A stretch of 64,000 nt of DNA from Holothuria scabra. Taxonomy: Eukaryota; Echinodermata; Holothuroidea; Aspidochirotida; Holothuriidae. This document shows, in pieces, positions 46,701 to 54,013 of the stretch. The first letter of the stretch is position 1; each line of letters begins with the position of its first letter. The notes below the pieces were generated by a model that worked only from the letters and a program-made list of their open reading frames with translations, was not told the origin of the DNA and searched no databases. Position numbers and translations under genes: made by a program. Where the stretch lies: contig CM074194.1 in the NCBI GenBank assembly GCA_037179385.1, positions 4,419,001 through 4,483,000 on the forward strand, written 5' to 3'.

Positions 46701-48852
46701 CAAATCATTTATGAAACAGGTATTTACAAAGCCAGAATTTATTTCCATGCACTTTAATGCCAGAATTAAGCTGGTAGGGAATCATTTGGTAGTTTACAAA
46801 GCTGAAATTGTCAGGTGGTCAACGAGGCTTTCCCAGATTATAGTTACAGCTGCTGAAGGCGGTAAAGCTTTTAAGACATTTGTTGCCAGAGTTGATATCT
46901 CCATCTCAAAATACATGAATTGCCGGGTGCCAACTAATTTATCTGCGTCGGTTGATATTGCTTCTAGAACTGAAAATGCTCAGTTGGCTATCCGAGTGCA
47001 CTAACCTGTTTACCCAGTCATGTTCCTTCTATGTTAAGTAAACATCCTACCCCTGAAGAGAGCGATAAATTGTATAAAGTTGGTACTACCTCGAATGACT
47101 TTACTCATTCAAGGAAAAGCGTAGAATACCTAGTCGAAAAAATAGACAAACATGAATTTGAGGCATACGAAATAAAAAAACGGTTGTTGCAAGAAAAACC
47201 TGGATACTCATATGAAAGCTTTCGCGGTACCCGTTAGTATGATTATGGTAGCAATAATCTGAACCATGGATATGTAAGGGCTCTGCGATATGACCAAAAC
47301 TCAAAACCGGAACCACATCGTTCTTCTTCGACCAGCGGTTAATCTAGGATTAAGTCCGTATAAAATGAACTCCAAATCACCACAGTCACATGATTATAGA
47401 GGTTATCTGAGTCAAAGTCTATACAGATAAAACACCAAATCATCAGAACCTCATTGGGCGAACGTCACAATAGTTGAAGCCATCGTTTGAGGCTTTGGGC
47501 TTTTCTTCTAACAATGATGTAATTCGTATTAGCCACAATTTTAGTCCCATACGTGGGCGTAGCCCTGCCCATACTTGTACTATACTAAAAGGTCTCTTAG
47601 TCTAGCACGTGATGACAACAGACGGGTTCCCTTTAAACTCAAATATCCGTTGCAGGATTTTCAACTAAAACTTGATCGAGTAGGCTTACATTGCTTTTGA
47701 AATGTAGTTGAAATTATGAAAGTTTAAACGGTTGCTTTGATTGTTTGAAATATCTTTTAACTTTGGGGTAGCAGTTCTTGTGTGTAATATTCGAATGTTC
47801 TGCTTTCGTTTGGTCCTCTAAGAATACATCATACGTACATTTTTTGATTTTGTTTTATAGGTATTCGGCTTAGGCTAGGGTTACAAAATTCTTCTACCAG
47901 TTTAGTACTATGTAAAGAATCAGTGCAATACAAGGGTAGGAAAGTTTCAAGTTAGTTGAAAATTTGTGCAATATTTAGGAATAGGGAATTCTGTACTCCT
48001 GCATATTAATGAGCCATGCGTGGTATTTTTAGCCTCCAGTAACCTTCATACCTGAATAAAATGATTTGGATATAAATGGCACCCTTATATGTAATAATGT
48101 TATATCTCAAAGCGCTTCACAATCATTACCCCTGGTCATTCGTAACTTGGTAAACCTACACTATGTAGTGCACATCCCTTGCTGTTCGTACCCTGCACAC
48201 TGAACAGTAATGTCACTTCATCGTGTTCCCCGGGGACTTCCCATATGAGCAGCCACAAACAGCGTATTACTATACAAGTTACCTGACAGGTACCCAGCTT
48301 AACCCCTGGATGGAGAGAAGGAATCGAGATAAAGCATATTGCTCAAGGACAAAATATGATGACTGTGAAGGTGGGAATTGAACCGGCAATTCTTAGCTCA
48401 CAAGTCCAACGCCTTAACTGATAGGCCACCGTGCTCTCTATGCATGAATAATATCTACTTTGTCCTACGTAGGTTTATTAAAACAAAAATTGCTCCGTCG
48501 ATTCCAGATAGGTTATAGAAGTAACACCCTCTTTAGGTATACTATTTTCTTAAGTTATACAATTATTTTTTAAGCATTATTATTTTCCTAAGTATACTCA
48601 ATTCATATTATTGACTATTTCTTAAGCATTATTATTTTCCTAAATATATTAATTCATATTATTGATTATTTCTAAAGTATTACAATTTATCTTGAAACGA
48701 CATTGTTACTCTTCACAGGTATTTTGTTTGATGACTCCGGGAATTTTGAATTCGCTTTCTTTTTATTTGGAGCAATCAGCTTTCTCAACGGAATCCTTGT
48801 GAGCTTTTTATGGATCATCGTCCGTTTCCGACGAAAAAAGCTGTGTTCTTAA
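22611..48852 (+). CDS. Monocarboxylate-transporter-like (SLC16/MFS) gene, 5' end not found
   Basis: Exons 22611-22796, 24581-24724, 38087-38974 and 48719-48852 join to 450 codons ending in TAA. The product is a 12-segment MFS membrane protein of the SLC16 type; relatives carry monocarboxylates, aromatic amino acids, thyroid hormone or creatine across the plasma membrane, and the substrate here cannot be told. Numbering from the first partial codon, membrane segments lie near 11-35, 43-68, 77-97, 98-122, 134-158, 166-186, 252-283, 293-315, 321-343, 350-380, 385-410 and 418-441, with a hydrophilic, acidic TM6-TM7 loop at 187-249. Family hallmarks are MAGSYLG in TM5, and IPHTDERG followed by GIVGRF entering TM8. 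Lys29 and Arg309 match the TM1 Lys and TM8 Arg of MCT1. The usual DGGWGW-like signature before TM1 is replaced by EFFRRW. All introns are phase 1, each splitting a GGT glycine codon, with GT-AG borders. The usual family length is roughly 425-510 residues, so only a short N-terminus is missing. Confidence 0.88.
23035..23105 (+). mobile_element. Degenerate tRNA-Gly-like SINE head
   Basis: TTTGGTGTAATGGTAGAACA followed by GGCGGGAGATTCTGG and TATGATTCGCAGTCC parallels tRNA-Gly in order and spacing, but the B box has decayed. No clear body or tail was delimited. Confidence 0.45.
23306..23465. mobile_element. Truncated relative of the CACTCTTAAA MITE
   Basis: CACTCTTTTACAAGTGCCTG and the following ATCACTG parallel 61650-61695 of the complete copy. 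Many ACTCTTT/AAAGAGT palindromes are present. No clean termini are visible. Confidence 0.5.
23722..23993. mobile_element. MITE, termini GGCCCAATTCTCTCACCCC (copy 2)
   Basis: It begins TTTAAAGGCCCATTTCTCTC and ends GTGAGAGGTCTGGCCCTTTA. The outer TTTAAA at both ends is consistent with a TTAA-like target. An internal palindrome TTGGTACCCGGGTACCAA lies near 23941. Confidence 0.72.
24581..24724 (+). CDS. SLC16-like gene, second recognised coding exon (TM2 to TM4)
   Basis: The acceptor ATTTGCACAG ends at 24580 and the donor GTAAGA starts at 24725. The exon is phase 1 at both ends, 144 bases long, and encodes Gly63 to Ser110 plus the first base of Gly111. It covers the end of TM2, the short loop, TM3 (LLGTVGGFLVGLGYILTGL) and the start of TM4. 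The G-rich TM3 is typical of SLC16 proteins. Confidence 0.87.
25070..25200 (+). mobile_element. Solo terminal arm of the long-TIR element
   Basis: TTTACTGATATATCGAGAAA to ATTTGCTTAAACATAAAGTT matches the right arm of 49809-50521. The rest of the element is absent. Confidence 0.5.
25270..25390 (+). repeat. Dispersed repeat with CAGGAGCAGTCATCCCAAAT
   Basis: GTGCAGGAGCAGTCATCCCA followed by GATTGGCTGTTGGGAGTCAT recurs inverted at 49060-49260, 24180-24345 and 16540-16640, and as a fragment at 40738-40790. No termini were defined. Confidence 0.5.
26000..26200 (-). mobile_element. SINE/LINE-tail-like repeat with a TCGTAAGAGGCGACTAA core
   Basis: On the minus strand the motif GTCGTAAGAGGCGACTAAAC (plus 26093-26112) is followed by a terminus reading GGTGTATCATTAAATCTTAT. 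The terminal part recurs at 37737-37795 (GATTTAACGACACACCAACA on plus) and 62572-62589. The core looks like a conserved central domain of a dispersed element; I do not name the family. Confidence 0.45.
28029..29067. mobile_element. Fold-back element with subrepeat-built inverted arms
   Basis: The left arm (28044-28240) is a run of about ten short units such as CGTTATTCCGAAGGGT. The right arm (28931-29053) is the same motif in reverse complement (TTCGGAATAACGAACCTTCG). The outermost sequence is also inverted, ATGTGG at the left and CCACCAT at the right. The 690-bp centre has a 61-bp direct repeat but no credible gene. Tandem subrepeats inside long inverted arms define fold-back transposons. 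The short peptide repeats encoded by the left arm are a by-product. Confidence 0.7.
28369..28490 (+). repeat. Two-copy 61-bp direct repeat inside the fold-back element
   Basis: TGTAAATAGTTTTGTAAATA occurs at 28369 and again at 28430, each followed by nearly the same TGTATATATAG context. Confidence 0.75.
29986..30119. mobile_element. Short MITE, termini TACACTGCTAAAAATGC
   Basis: The left end TACACTGCTAAAAATGC is mirrored at the right by the inverse of TATACTGTCAAAAAATGC. The centre holds a second small palindrome around CTTCTGCAAATGCAGAAG. The ends resemble the 1.34-kb element that starts 1.07 kb downstream. Confidence 0.65.
30801..31059. mobile_element. piggyBac-like MITE with perfect 18-bp termini at TTAA
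   Basis: The element begins TTAACCCTTTACCGTTGT and ends with its exact reverse complement, ACAACGGTAAAGGGTTAA. TTAA at both ends followed by CCC is the pattern of piggyBac superfamily termini and target sites. The 259-bp interior is GC-rich compared with its surroundings and has no transposase. The flanks match another locus (about 27290-27361) that lacks the insertion. Confidence 0.8.
31188..32530. mobile_element. 1.34-kb inverted-repeat element, termini CACTGTTAAAAA, TA target
   Basis: The left end CACTGTTAAAAAATTTC is matched by the inverted right end CACTGTTAAAAATTTCTG. A TA dinucleotide flanks each side (31186-31187 and 32531-32532). The motif CTGTAAATTTACAG and variants recur near both ends. 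No transposase frame is present, so it is non-autonomous. A TA target suits Tc1/mariner-type or related transposases; the exact superfamily is not decided. Confidence 0.72.
33077..33862. mobile_element. 786-bp inverted-repeat element, termini CACTCTTAAAAA, with an inner inverted repeat
   Basis: The left end CACTCTTAAAAAATGTTGGG is matched by the inverted right end CACTCTTAAAAATTCTGGGC. Within it, 33086-33160 and 33262-33330 are inverted copies rich in ACCCAACGTTGGG and CACCACACCAAC, suggesting a nested fold. The flanking dinucleotide is TT on both sides rather than TA. Confidence 0.68.
35002..35600. mobile_element. Partial copy of the long-TIR element, inverted orientation
   Basis: It begins TTAAAAGGGAAATTTAAGCA and runs through GACCTCCCTGTGGGGGATGC, the reverse of the 49.8-kb copy. 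The far terminal arm is missing near 35600. Confidence 0.62.
37571..37800 (+). mobile_element. Possible SINE remnant
   Basis: AGCCGTGGCTGAATGAGCTA resembles a tRNA A-box region. The block ends with GATTTAACGACACACCAACA, shared with 26.03 and 62.57 kb. No good B box is visible. Confidence 0.35.
38087..38974 (+). CDS. SLC16-like gene, third and largest recognised coding exon (TM4 to TM11)
   Basis: The acceptor TATGTTTCAG ends at 38086 and the donor GTGAGT starts at 38975. The 888-base exon is phase 1 at both ends and encodes residues 111-406 plus one base of Gly407. It holds TM4 to TM11 and the large cytoplasmic-type loop between TM6 and TM7. An upstream in-frame ATG at 38011 lies in the intron and is not a plausible start, because the protein before Gly111 matches the two upstream exons. 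The frame stays open past the donor to a stop at 39163-39165, so intron retention would give a protein lacking TM12. Confidence 0.92.
39467..40037. mobile_element. MITE, termini TTAAAGTGTACCTCAAGT (copy 4)
   Basis: It begins TTAAAGTGTACATCAAGCCT and ends GACTCTAGGTATACTTTAG. It is about 570 bp, non-coding and diverged from the other copies. Confidence 0.6.
40793..41560 (+). repeat. Tandem array, about three diverged copies of a 253-256-bp unit
   Basis: AGCCCCCGGAAGCTCCCGGG-like starts occur at 40793, 41049 and 41302. Each unit contains TTGAGGTATTAAAGACGTT, GGCTGACATTTTGAAA and GTTGATGGGCACTTCAATGT in order; the third is the most diverged. A single inverted relative lies at 61080-61190. Confidence 0.8.
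42021..42282. mobile_element. MITE, termini TATAGACGAATCCG (copy 1)
   Basis: It begins TATACACGAATCTGG and ends CGGATTCGTCTATA. The interior has GGTCCGTCACCTTTAAACCC and CTCTATCATGGATGGTTG, shared with the other three copies. It inserted in an inverted SINE-tail fragment (CTACTCCATTGCT just left of it). Confidence 0.75.
43793..44100. mobile_element. MITE, same family (copy 3), internally amplified
   Basis: It begins CTTAAAGGCATATTCTCATC and first reaches a right terminus GACTGCCTTTAA at about 44100. From 43911 onward the sequence is amplified as a 220-bp tandem array. Confidence 0.65.
43911..44570 (+). repeat. Three tandem copies of a 220-bp unit
   Basis: CTTCATGGCTTGTCCCAGTG starts at 43911, 44131 and 44351, an exact 220-base period. 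Units are almost identical, with single-base changes such as GTTGAGAG versus GCTGAGAG. Each unit spans the right two-thirds of the MITE, its terminus and about 30 bases of flank. The near identity points to recent duplication or active homogenisation. Confidence 0.9.
45240..45880 (+). repeat. Long dispersed repeat, copy in the last SLC16 intron
   Basis: AAAGTTGCAAAAAGAAATCT, GGGATGTTTTC, GGGCAGTCTAATGATC and CTGCAGTGCTGTGGACC match 14170-14480. It ends with CGCCAACTAATGGTGGTGTT. Its termini are not defined. Confidence 0.55.
46202..46412. mobile_element. MITE, termini CCTTRTGCATT (copy 1)
   Basis: It begins ATCTTGTGCATTGGCGACG and ends with ACATCATATGCACAAGGTCT. The interior shares CACACGCATAAGAATTCGCC-like sequence with the copy at 53.8 kb. 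Confidence 0.62.
46711..47342 (+). pseudogene. Possible coding relic inside the last intron, unknown family
   Basis: A 97-codon frame (46711-47004, including WSTRLSQIIVTAAEGGKAF) is followed in another frame by 46974-47234 (including HPTPEESDKLYKVGTTSNDF and EKIDKHEFEAYEIKKRLLQE). After one TAG that second frame continues to 47342. The charged, low-AT-bias composition of the second part looks like real protein. One frameshift and one stop would be needed to join them. No domain is recognised. It may be a retroelement fragment or a dead gene, and chance is not excluded. Confidence 0.22.
48058..48442 (-). mobile_element. tRNA-Thr/Ser-like SINE with AAGCGCTTTGAG tail, minus strand
   Basis: On the minus strand the head reads GGTGGCCTATCAGTTAAGGC (A box), then GTTGGACTTGTGAG, then the B box CCGGTTCAATTCCC (plus strand 48372-48385). 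The 3' part contains GTGAAGCGCTTTGAGATAT and TGCCATTTATATCC, a tail type seen in many animal SINEs. It ends 277 bases before the last SLC16 exon, in antisense orientation. Confidence 0.72.
48548..48690 (+). repeat. 52-bp AT-rich tandem repeat just upstream of the last exon
   Basis: TTAAGCATTATTATTTTCCT starts at 48570 and 48622, with decayed partial units on both sides. It ends about 30 bases before the splice acceptor, overlapping the expected branch-point zone. Confidence 0.75.
48719..48852 (+). CDS. SLC16-like gene, terminal coding exon (end of TM11, TM12, stop)
   Basis: The acceptor ACTCTTCACAG ends at 48718. The exon completes Gly407 and encodes 43 more residues before TAA at 48850-48852. 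It starts GILFDDSGNFEFAFFLFG, where the Gly-x-x-x-Asp context at the end of TM11 is normal for this family. TM12 follows and the tail is basic (FRRKKLCS). No ER-retrieval or PDZ-type ending is evident. The join to the previous exon is frame-perfect across a 9.7-kb intron. Confidence 0.88.
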
Positions 48853-48981
48853 CCAAACGTCCATACAACGCTTGTCATTCAAGGTCAATCAAAACCTGAT
48901 ACATAATATCCTTCATAAATTGAAAAAACAGCTAACATCCTTGTCACATATTTCATCTTCCTATCATGTCCAATTCAATGC

Positions 48982-48987
48982 AATAAA
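48982..48987 (+). promoter_or_regulatory. Possible polyadenylation signal of the SLC16-like gene
   Basis: AATAAA lies about 130 bases after the stop codon and is the first canonical hexamer downstream. The 3' UTR would be short and would end before or inside a dispersed repeat that begins near 49060. AT-rich sequence makes chance hexamers common. Confidence 0.4.
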
Positions 48988-49059
48988 AATCAAAATTTAT
49001 AAAGTTAAAGGTCAAGAGCTGACCGAAAGTTATTTTGAAACAACAGCAAAATATTATAA

Positions 49060-49260
49060 CAATTTTCGTCTTATTTCTCTTCAAAGTTTCTTTCATCATA
49101 TTTTACAACTTCAAACTTGCATATTCAAGGTGAACTAAGCAGTTATTTCTAGTAAATTTTACATTTGAAGGGAAAATTGGTGTCACATGACTCTCAACAG
49201 CCAATCATGAAACACCACAGTCCACTTCAACTCTTCAACTTCGGGTAACTGATCTTTCCC
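49060..49260 (-). repeat. Dispersed repeat in or just after the SLC16-like 3' UTR
   Basis: The inverse of the 25.3-kb repeat: GTCACATGACTCTCAACAGC and CAATCATGAAACACC. If the transcript runs past the first AATAAA it would carry this repeat. Confidence 0.5.
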
Positions 49261-49402
49261 TTTAAAATGTAGATCGAAGGAGACATAAAAGTTACAAAGA
49301 TTGAAATAGGAAGGTCATCAGTCCAAGTCTCAACTTCAAATGTACAGTAATTGATTGGTCGACGTTTTGATGACCTCCCGCTTCATAGCAATTAGATTGA
49401 GA

Positions 49403-49715
49403 GTTTAAAGGCCCAATGCTCTCACCCCAAACAGTAGTAATTCTCCAAACCTTCTTACTTACGCCTCTCCCACAATTGTCTGAAATTCATCTTCATCTGT
49501 TCATCCAGACACAATCCCAGTTCATTGCTTCAGAGTGAGTACAGAAAAGCTTAATGTGTATAACCGAAAAACTCTCAGCACAGTTAGTGATGTGAAATAT
49601 AAGCTTTGGTACTCTGAATTGTTTGATAAAACTACCAATCAAAGAGCTGAGCCAATGGAGAATTTGGTAAACCCCTATAGAAACTGTAGTTTGGGGTGAG
49701 AGGATTGGCTCTCAA
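49403..49715. mobile_element. MITE, termini GGCCCAATTCTCTCACCCC (copy 4)
   Basis: It begins TTTAAAGGCCCAATGCTCTC and ends GGGGTGAGAGGATTGGCTCT. It sits about 0.5 kb downstream of the SLC16-like stop codon. Confidence 0.72.
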
Positions 49716-49808
49716 GCATCGATGGACCATGTATTAGCACATGCAGGATCATTGCAAGATCAGGCCCAAGGTTAAAGCAAGGGTTGTTTATATGTTTCCA
49801 GTGAAAGC

Positions 49809-50521
49809 GTTAAAGGGGGAAATTTTTAGCAAAAATGTTATTTTTTATGCGAAAGAAGAATCAAATTACACAGAGTGGTTAAGATTCCATTTATGTTGGA
49901 CGTGTGTTTCTCGAGATATCAATAAATGATGTCAATAGATTTGTGTTACAAAGTGATTTTTAAAGAAGGGTTTAAGGTCACATCAGGAAATGATATGTTA
50001 TATGGGTGCTTATCCTACGCATTTTGGTGAAATTTGCATTAAAATCCGACGTGTGGTTCTCAAGATATGGGCACATAAAGTTTACCCATTTTCAACAAAA
50101 AGTGAACTTGAAGCAAGCACATGTGACATCATATCCCCACATTAGTGCATGGTCTTTTGTTTTTCTTTAAACTTTATGGTCGATTTTCTCCTTAACGATC
50201 CCATATTGTTATAATGTGATTGCATAAGTGGTATAAGAACTTAACAAACTTTGCATCCCCCACAGGGAGGTCCTATTCCTGTTAACGCCAAGGTCAACAC
50301 AACTGTGGAAACAAAGGAAAACGAAGCATCACTTGACAATGTGAGGAAGTGATATAAGTCTGCTGCCCTCAAACTCACTTTGGAACACAAATCAACTGAC
50401 TTAATTTACTGATACCTCGAAAAATGCACCCCGATTTGAATGGAACTTTTATCACACTGTGTAGATTTGGTTCCTCTTTCACATTAGAAAATTAAACTTT
50501 TGCTTAAACTTTCCCTTTAAG
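49809..50521. mobile_element. Inverted-repeat element with about 150-bp termini
   Basis: The left arm 49809-49965 (TTAAAGGGGGAAATTTTTAG onward) is the inverse of 50372-50521 (ending TTGCTTAAACTTTCCCTTTA). Shared marks in the arms are ATTTGTGTTACAAAGTGA and ACACAGAGTGG. The interior carries CATCCCCCACAGGGAGGTCC and has no frame of note. Related partial copies lie at 20785-21352, 25070-25200, 35002-35600 (inverted), 50521-50740 (inverted) and 61908-62452. Confidence 0.7.
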
Positions 50522-50740
50522 AGCAGCAAAAGTTATATCAGTTCCTCACATGGAAAAGGAATGCTCTGTTTCTTTGTTTTTCAGACTGTTGTGTTGACCT
50601 TGACGTTAATAGGAGTAGGGGTTCATTGGAGTAAATGCGTAGTTTGTAAAGTTCTCATGTCACTTATGCAATAAAATTCTCATAATGTGGGCTTCTTGTT
50701 GAGAAAATTGGCTGTGAAGTTTGAAGGAAAAACTTTCATG
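50522..50740. repeat. Inverted partial copy adjoining the long-TIR element
   Basis: GTTGACCTTGACGTTAATAG and TTCTCATGTCACTTATGC are the reverse of the segment at 50200-50345. The block abuts the complete element and probably arose by nested insertion or local inversion. Confidence 0.55.
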
Positions 50741-53700
50741 ATTACAAGAAAACTTTGACTGCATGATGAAGCATTAACAGGTTTAGTCAGTTATTTTGAA
50801 CTTTTAATATCATCAACAATCACTTGTCAATGGACCCGTATGCATATGGAGTAACAGATTTCTGCGACTCCATCAGCGTTTTGAGTATCTGCATACAAAC
50901 ATCCGTGAAAAATTGCTTCAATTGGCATGTAAAATATCATTCTTCAGCACTTTTTGTGCCTTATGTATTTTGGCTGTTGGTCGCTTTTAAACCAAAACGT
51001 TAAAATGGTGACATGCTTTACAACATTTCGAAAAAACCCAAAATCATGCTTATTAGACATGTAAGACTTGAACTGATTCATCAAACTATGTCAGCCTAAC
51101 ACCAGTAGTTATTTTAAGGGGTTAAACTTTCAACATGTCCCATTCTGTCAGGTACAAAGAATGTATTTGGATCAGTAGAATAAATTTTCATCATGAGTGA
51201 CGTGTACGTGTGCTTTTGTTTGCAGTTGTATAGGAGTTAGTAGTCGTCTCTCAGCGGCTGTCCTCTTATGTGACGTATAAATTTGCACGCCCTTGACGTT
51301 TCGTTATTGGCAATACATCTAACATAAGTCATCTGGTGATGGTAGATTTGACCTTGTTACCCAACCAGAGGCGAGGAATTTCCCAACTTGACAAAAGTTT
51401 TATTGATAATGTTTTCCAAAGCCGGGATTTTTTAAAGATGACAGCCCATGTAATAATGAAGAACGAGTATTTCAATGGTTATATTTGGTTGCACTGACTT
51501 AATCAAATCGAAAAGAAAGGAATGTATTTAGCAGCTGATGTCAATCTCTGAAACGATTTATCTCGGCTGCATTCAAATATTCCCGCGCCAGTTCCGTGTA
51601 CTATCGGTCCTTGTTTTGTGTTAGCAGGTGTGTTATTCACACATCATTGCTTCCCTCCTAATGTAGATTGACGTCAAAAAAGCTCATTGACATTTTTCTT
51701 GGTAAAGCTTTGTTGAAGATAACCGTGCATCACAAAAGGAAAAAAAAATGAACATATGCCGTTAACTAAGTAAGAAGGAGAAATAGTTTACACTGTAATT
51801 TCAAGTGGTGTTTTTTCCCTTTTTCCTTTTATGCAGGACACAGTATAGCACAAGTTTTTCAATGTGATTTCTCCAAAGTCCGAAATTAGATAAAGATGAC
51901 TACGGGTATATAAAAGTTATTACTTTTGGACCTAAAAACAATTAACAGTAATATGGTAATAATCGGTTTTAAACATCCCAAACCACGCAAGTATTACCTC
52001 TGTTTAAGGCAAAATTGTCTTGCTGCCTGATTCTCGTCGATGGCGCCTTCGCTCGATACTCAAACCCCCGTTTAGCGACTGTTATGGCTTACTGTACAAA
52101 AATAACAAAGCTGGAACCCGAAAAAACTGGAGCACTAAAAATATGAATTTGAACACATGCAATGTGACGTCGCAGCTTCAACGAAGAGTTGAAGTAACTT
52201 GGACTAATGATTCCACATTCATTTTCAAATTAAGGGAAGCGAGTCACGTTCTTGTATTGTTTAACATTCTCGCAATTTTCTCCATTAGAACAGTCTAGTA
52301 CTGTGCACTGACTCTGAATCACATTATTGGTATATAAACTCCAACAATCTCTTTGGCAGTCGCCTGGTTATGCGACCTTGGGTCTAAAAGGAATTGCAGA
52401 TCGAACCAGTCTGAACAGTTTCTCTCGTAATATTATTATCGGTTGTTTAAACGTCATTCATTATAAGACACAACTTGTTTGGCGAACGAACAAAAATCCA
52501 TAGCCACTTCCACATATTAACGTTGGTGATTGACATAAAGTACTCCAGAATTTTACTTGGACGTTTATTCTAAAGGCAATTTATTGTTTAAGTGGTACTT
52601 CACTCTAGAAAAGCAAATGTTTCACATTCTCTCATGAAATAACCTTTCTGAGTCCTCCTACTTTAACGAATGTCTGAGTACATGCCACAAGGCAAATAAT
52701 TTGCTAAACAGCTATTTGTGGAAATAAATGTTACTACTCTAGAAGGCAAAAGACAATTTTTGAATATTATTAAACCGAATTAAGAGGTTTGGTATTTTGC
52801 ATGAGACCCAATTTTGACACATTCCTAACAGTTTTTTAAATTATTTAACCGAATTAAGACTAGGTTTAGTATTTTACATGGGACCTCATTTTTGACTGAT
52901 TATCAAAACCTTGTTTTGATACATAAAATAGTGTAATCAAAATGGTATTTTATATAACGCGTATCTATTTTTACTAGTATGATGGTAGTTGATGTATTAC
53001 ATGACCCCTTTGGCTGCTCAGCGCACATTGCGATTGATGGAAATATTGCCCCCCGGCGGCTGAGGACGATTAGTTAAGATTGCGTGACATGGGTTCGAAA
53101 ACATGTGGCTGATAAATTGAATTTTTCACAGATATGCTCATTAGTAACATGAAACATCAATTTTACTACATTTGACTAATTCACTACAAATCATCAACAT
53201 ATTTTTCGGCAGGTGTAATGTCAGCAACTAGCTTTTGTTTAATAAAGTTAGGAAATTGAATGTAATCTCAATTCAGTACTTAAGTTATTACACAATGTTG
53301 CAACACTTTACCGAGTTGAATTACACTATACTGTAGAACTACTTTGAAAACGTGGTATTCCTTTACGAAATTTGCAAAAAACACTTCTGCTAGAGTGTAA
53401 GTCAAAGATAAGCGCTTTTGGCAATTTTTCCAAAAAGTTAAATAATTTTGAAGGGAAGTGGCTACCAGGTCTTGATATGGCTTAACGTTGACATATGTCA
53501 TATAATTGACATGAAAAAAAAATCAAAGTTAAGTAATGAAACAAGTACAAAACAACTTCAAAACTATGTAGTCACTTCCTTCGTTACTCCTATCGTATCC
53601 TAATGAAGATATAGATGGTACGTGCCATGAATATTCGGATCACCATAAGCTACCTAGATTTCTTACTCTCAATTCCCTGTTCTATTATCCCTTTTTGTCT

Positions 53701-53801
53701 GCGTAAGCTCACCCGTTTTATGTTATCCCGGTCTCCGCTTAATGTTTATCTGTAGTAGCTCCGTCAACCTCCTTTTGTGTGTACCCCATCATCCTTGTAT
53801 A
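50741..53801. other. No gene recognised downstream of the SLC16-like gene
   Basis: One 92-codon frame (52020-52298) has no recognisable domain. Only the 75-bp direct repeat stands out. Confidence 0.5.
52765..52910 (+). repeat. Two-copy 75-bp direct repeat
   Basis: ATTATTAAACCGAATTAAGA at 52765 and ATTATTTAACCGAATTAAGA at 52840 head two similar units that include GGTATTTTGCATGAGACC-like sequence. Confidence 0.7.
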
Positions 53802-54013
53802 GACCTTATGCATTGACGACACACTGACGTCACCCTTGGGACAGAACAATGGAACAGGTGGCCACACGCATAAGAATTCGCCCTGCACCTATAACAGATC
53901 ATGCCCGCATTCGACTGGTTGCCGATTCAGCTGTGTGCATTTGTCGATCCTGGTTTGTTTTGCCCCAAAGAAGCAAGTACTTTTTGCTCTGTGACATCAA
54001 ATGCATAAGGTTC
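53802..54013. mobile_element. MITE, termini CCTTRTGCATT (copy 2)
   Basis: It begins GACCTTATGCATTGACGAC and ends GACATCAAATGCATAAGGTT. It is 212 bp, close to copy 1 (211 bp) in length and layout. Confidence 0.66.

Larger units (their letters stand above)
38975..48718 (+). other. Last intron of the SLC16-like gene
   Basis: A 9.7-kb GT-AG phase-1 intron. It holds MITEs (39467-40037, 42021-42282, 46202-46412), two tandem arrays (40793-41560, 43911-44570), a repeat block (45240-45880), a possible coding relic (46711-47342), a SINE (48058-48442) and a 52-bp tandem repeat just before the acceptor. Stretches 42290-43790 and 47345-48055 show nothing recognisable. Confidence 0.8.

Noticed and set aside
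48362..48442. Functional tRNA gene on the minus strand
   Set aside because: A and B boxes are present but the stems are mismatched and a SINE body and tail follow.
48872..49138. 88-codon frame directly after the transporter stop
   Set aside because: It runs through the 3' UTR and into a dispersed repeat; the composition is AT-driven.
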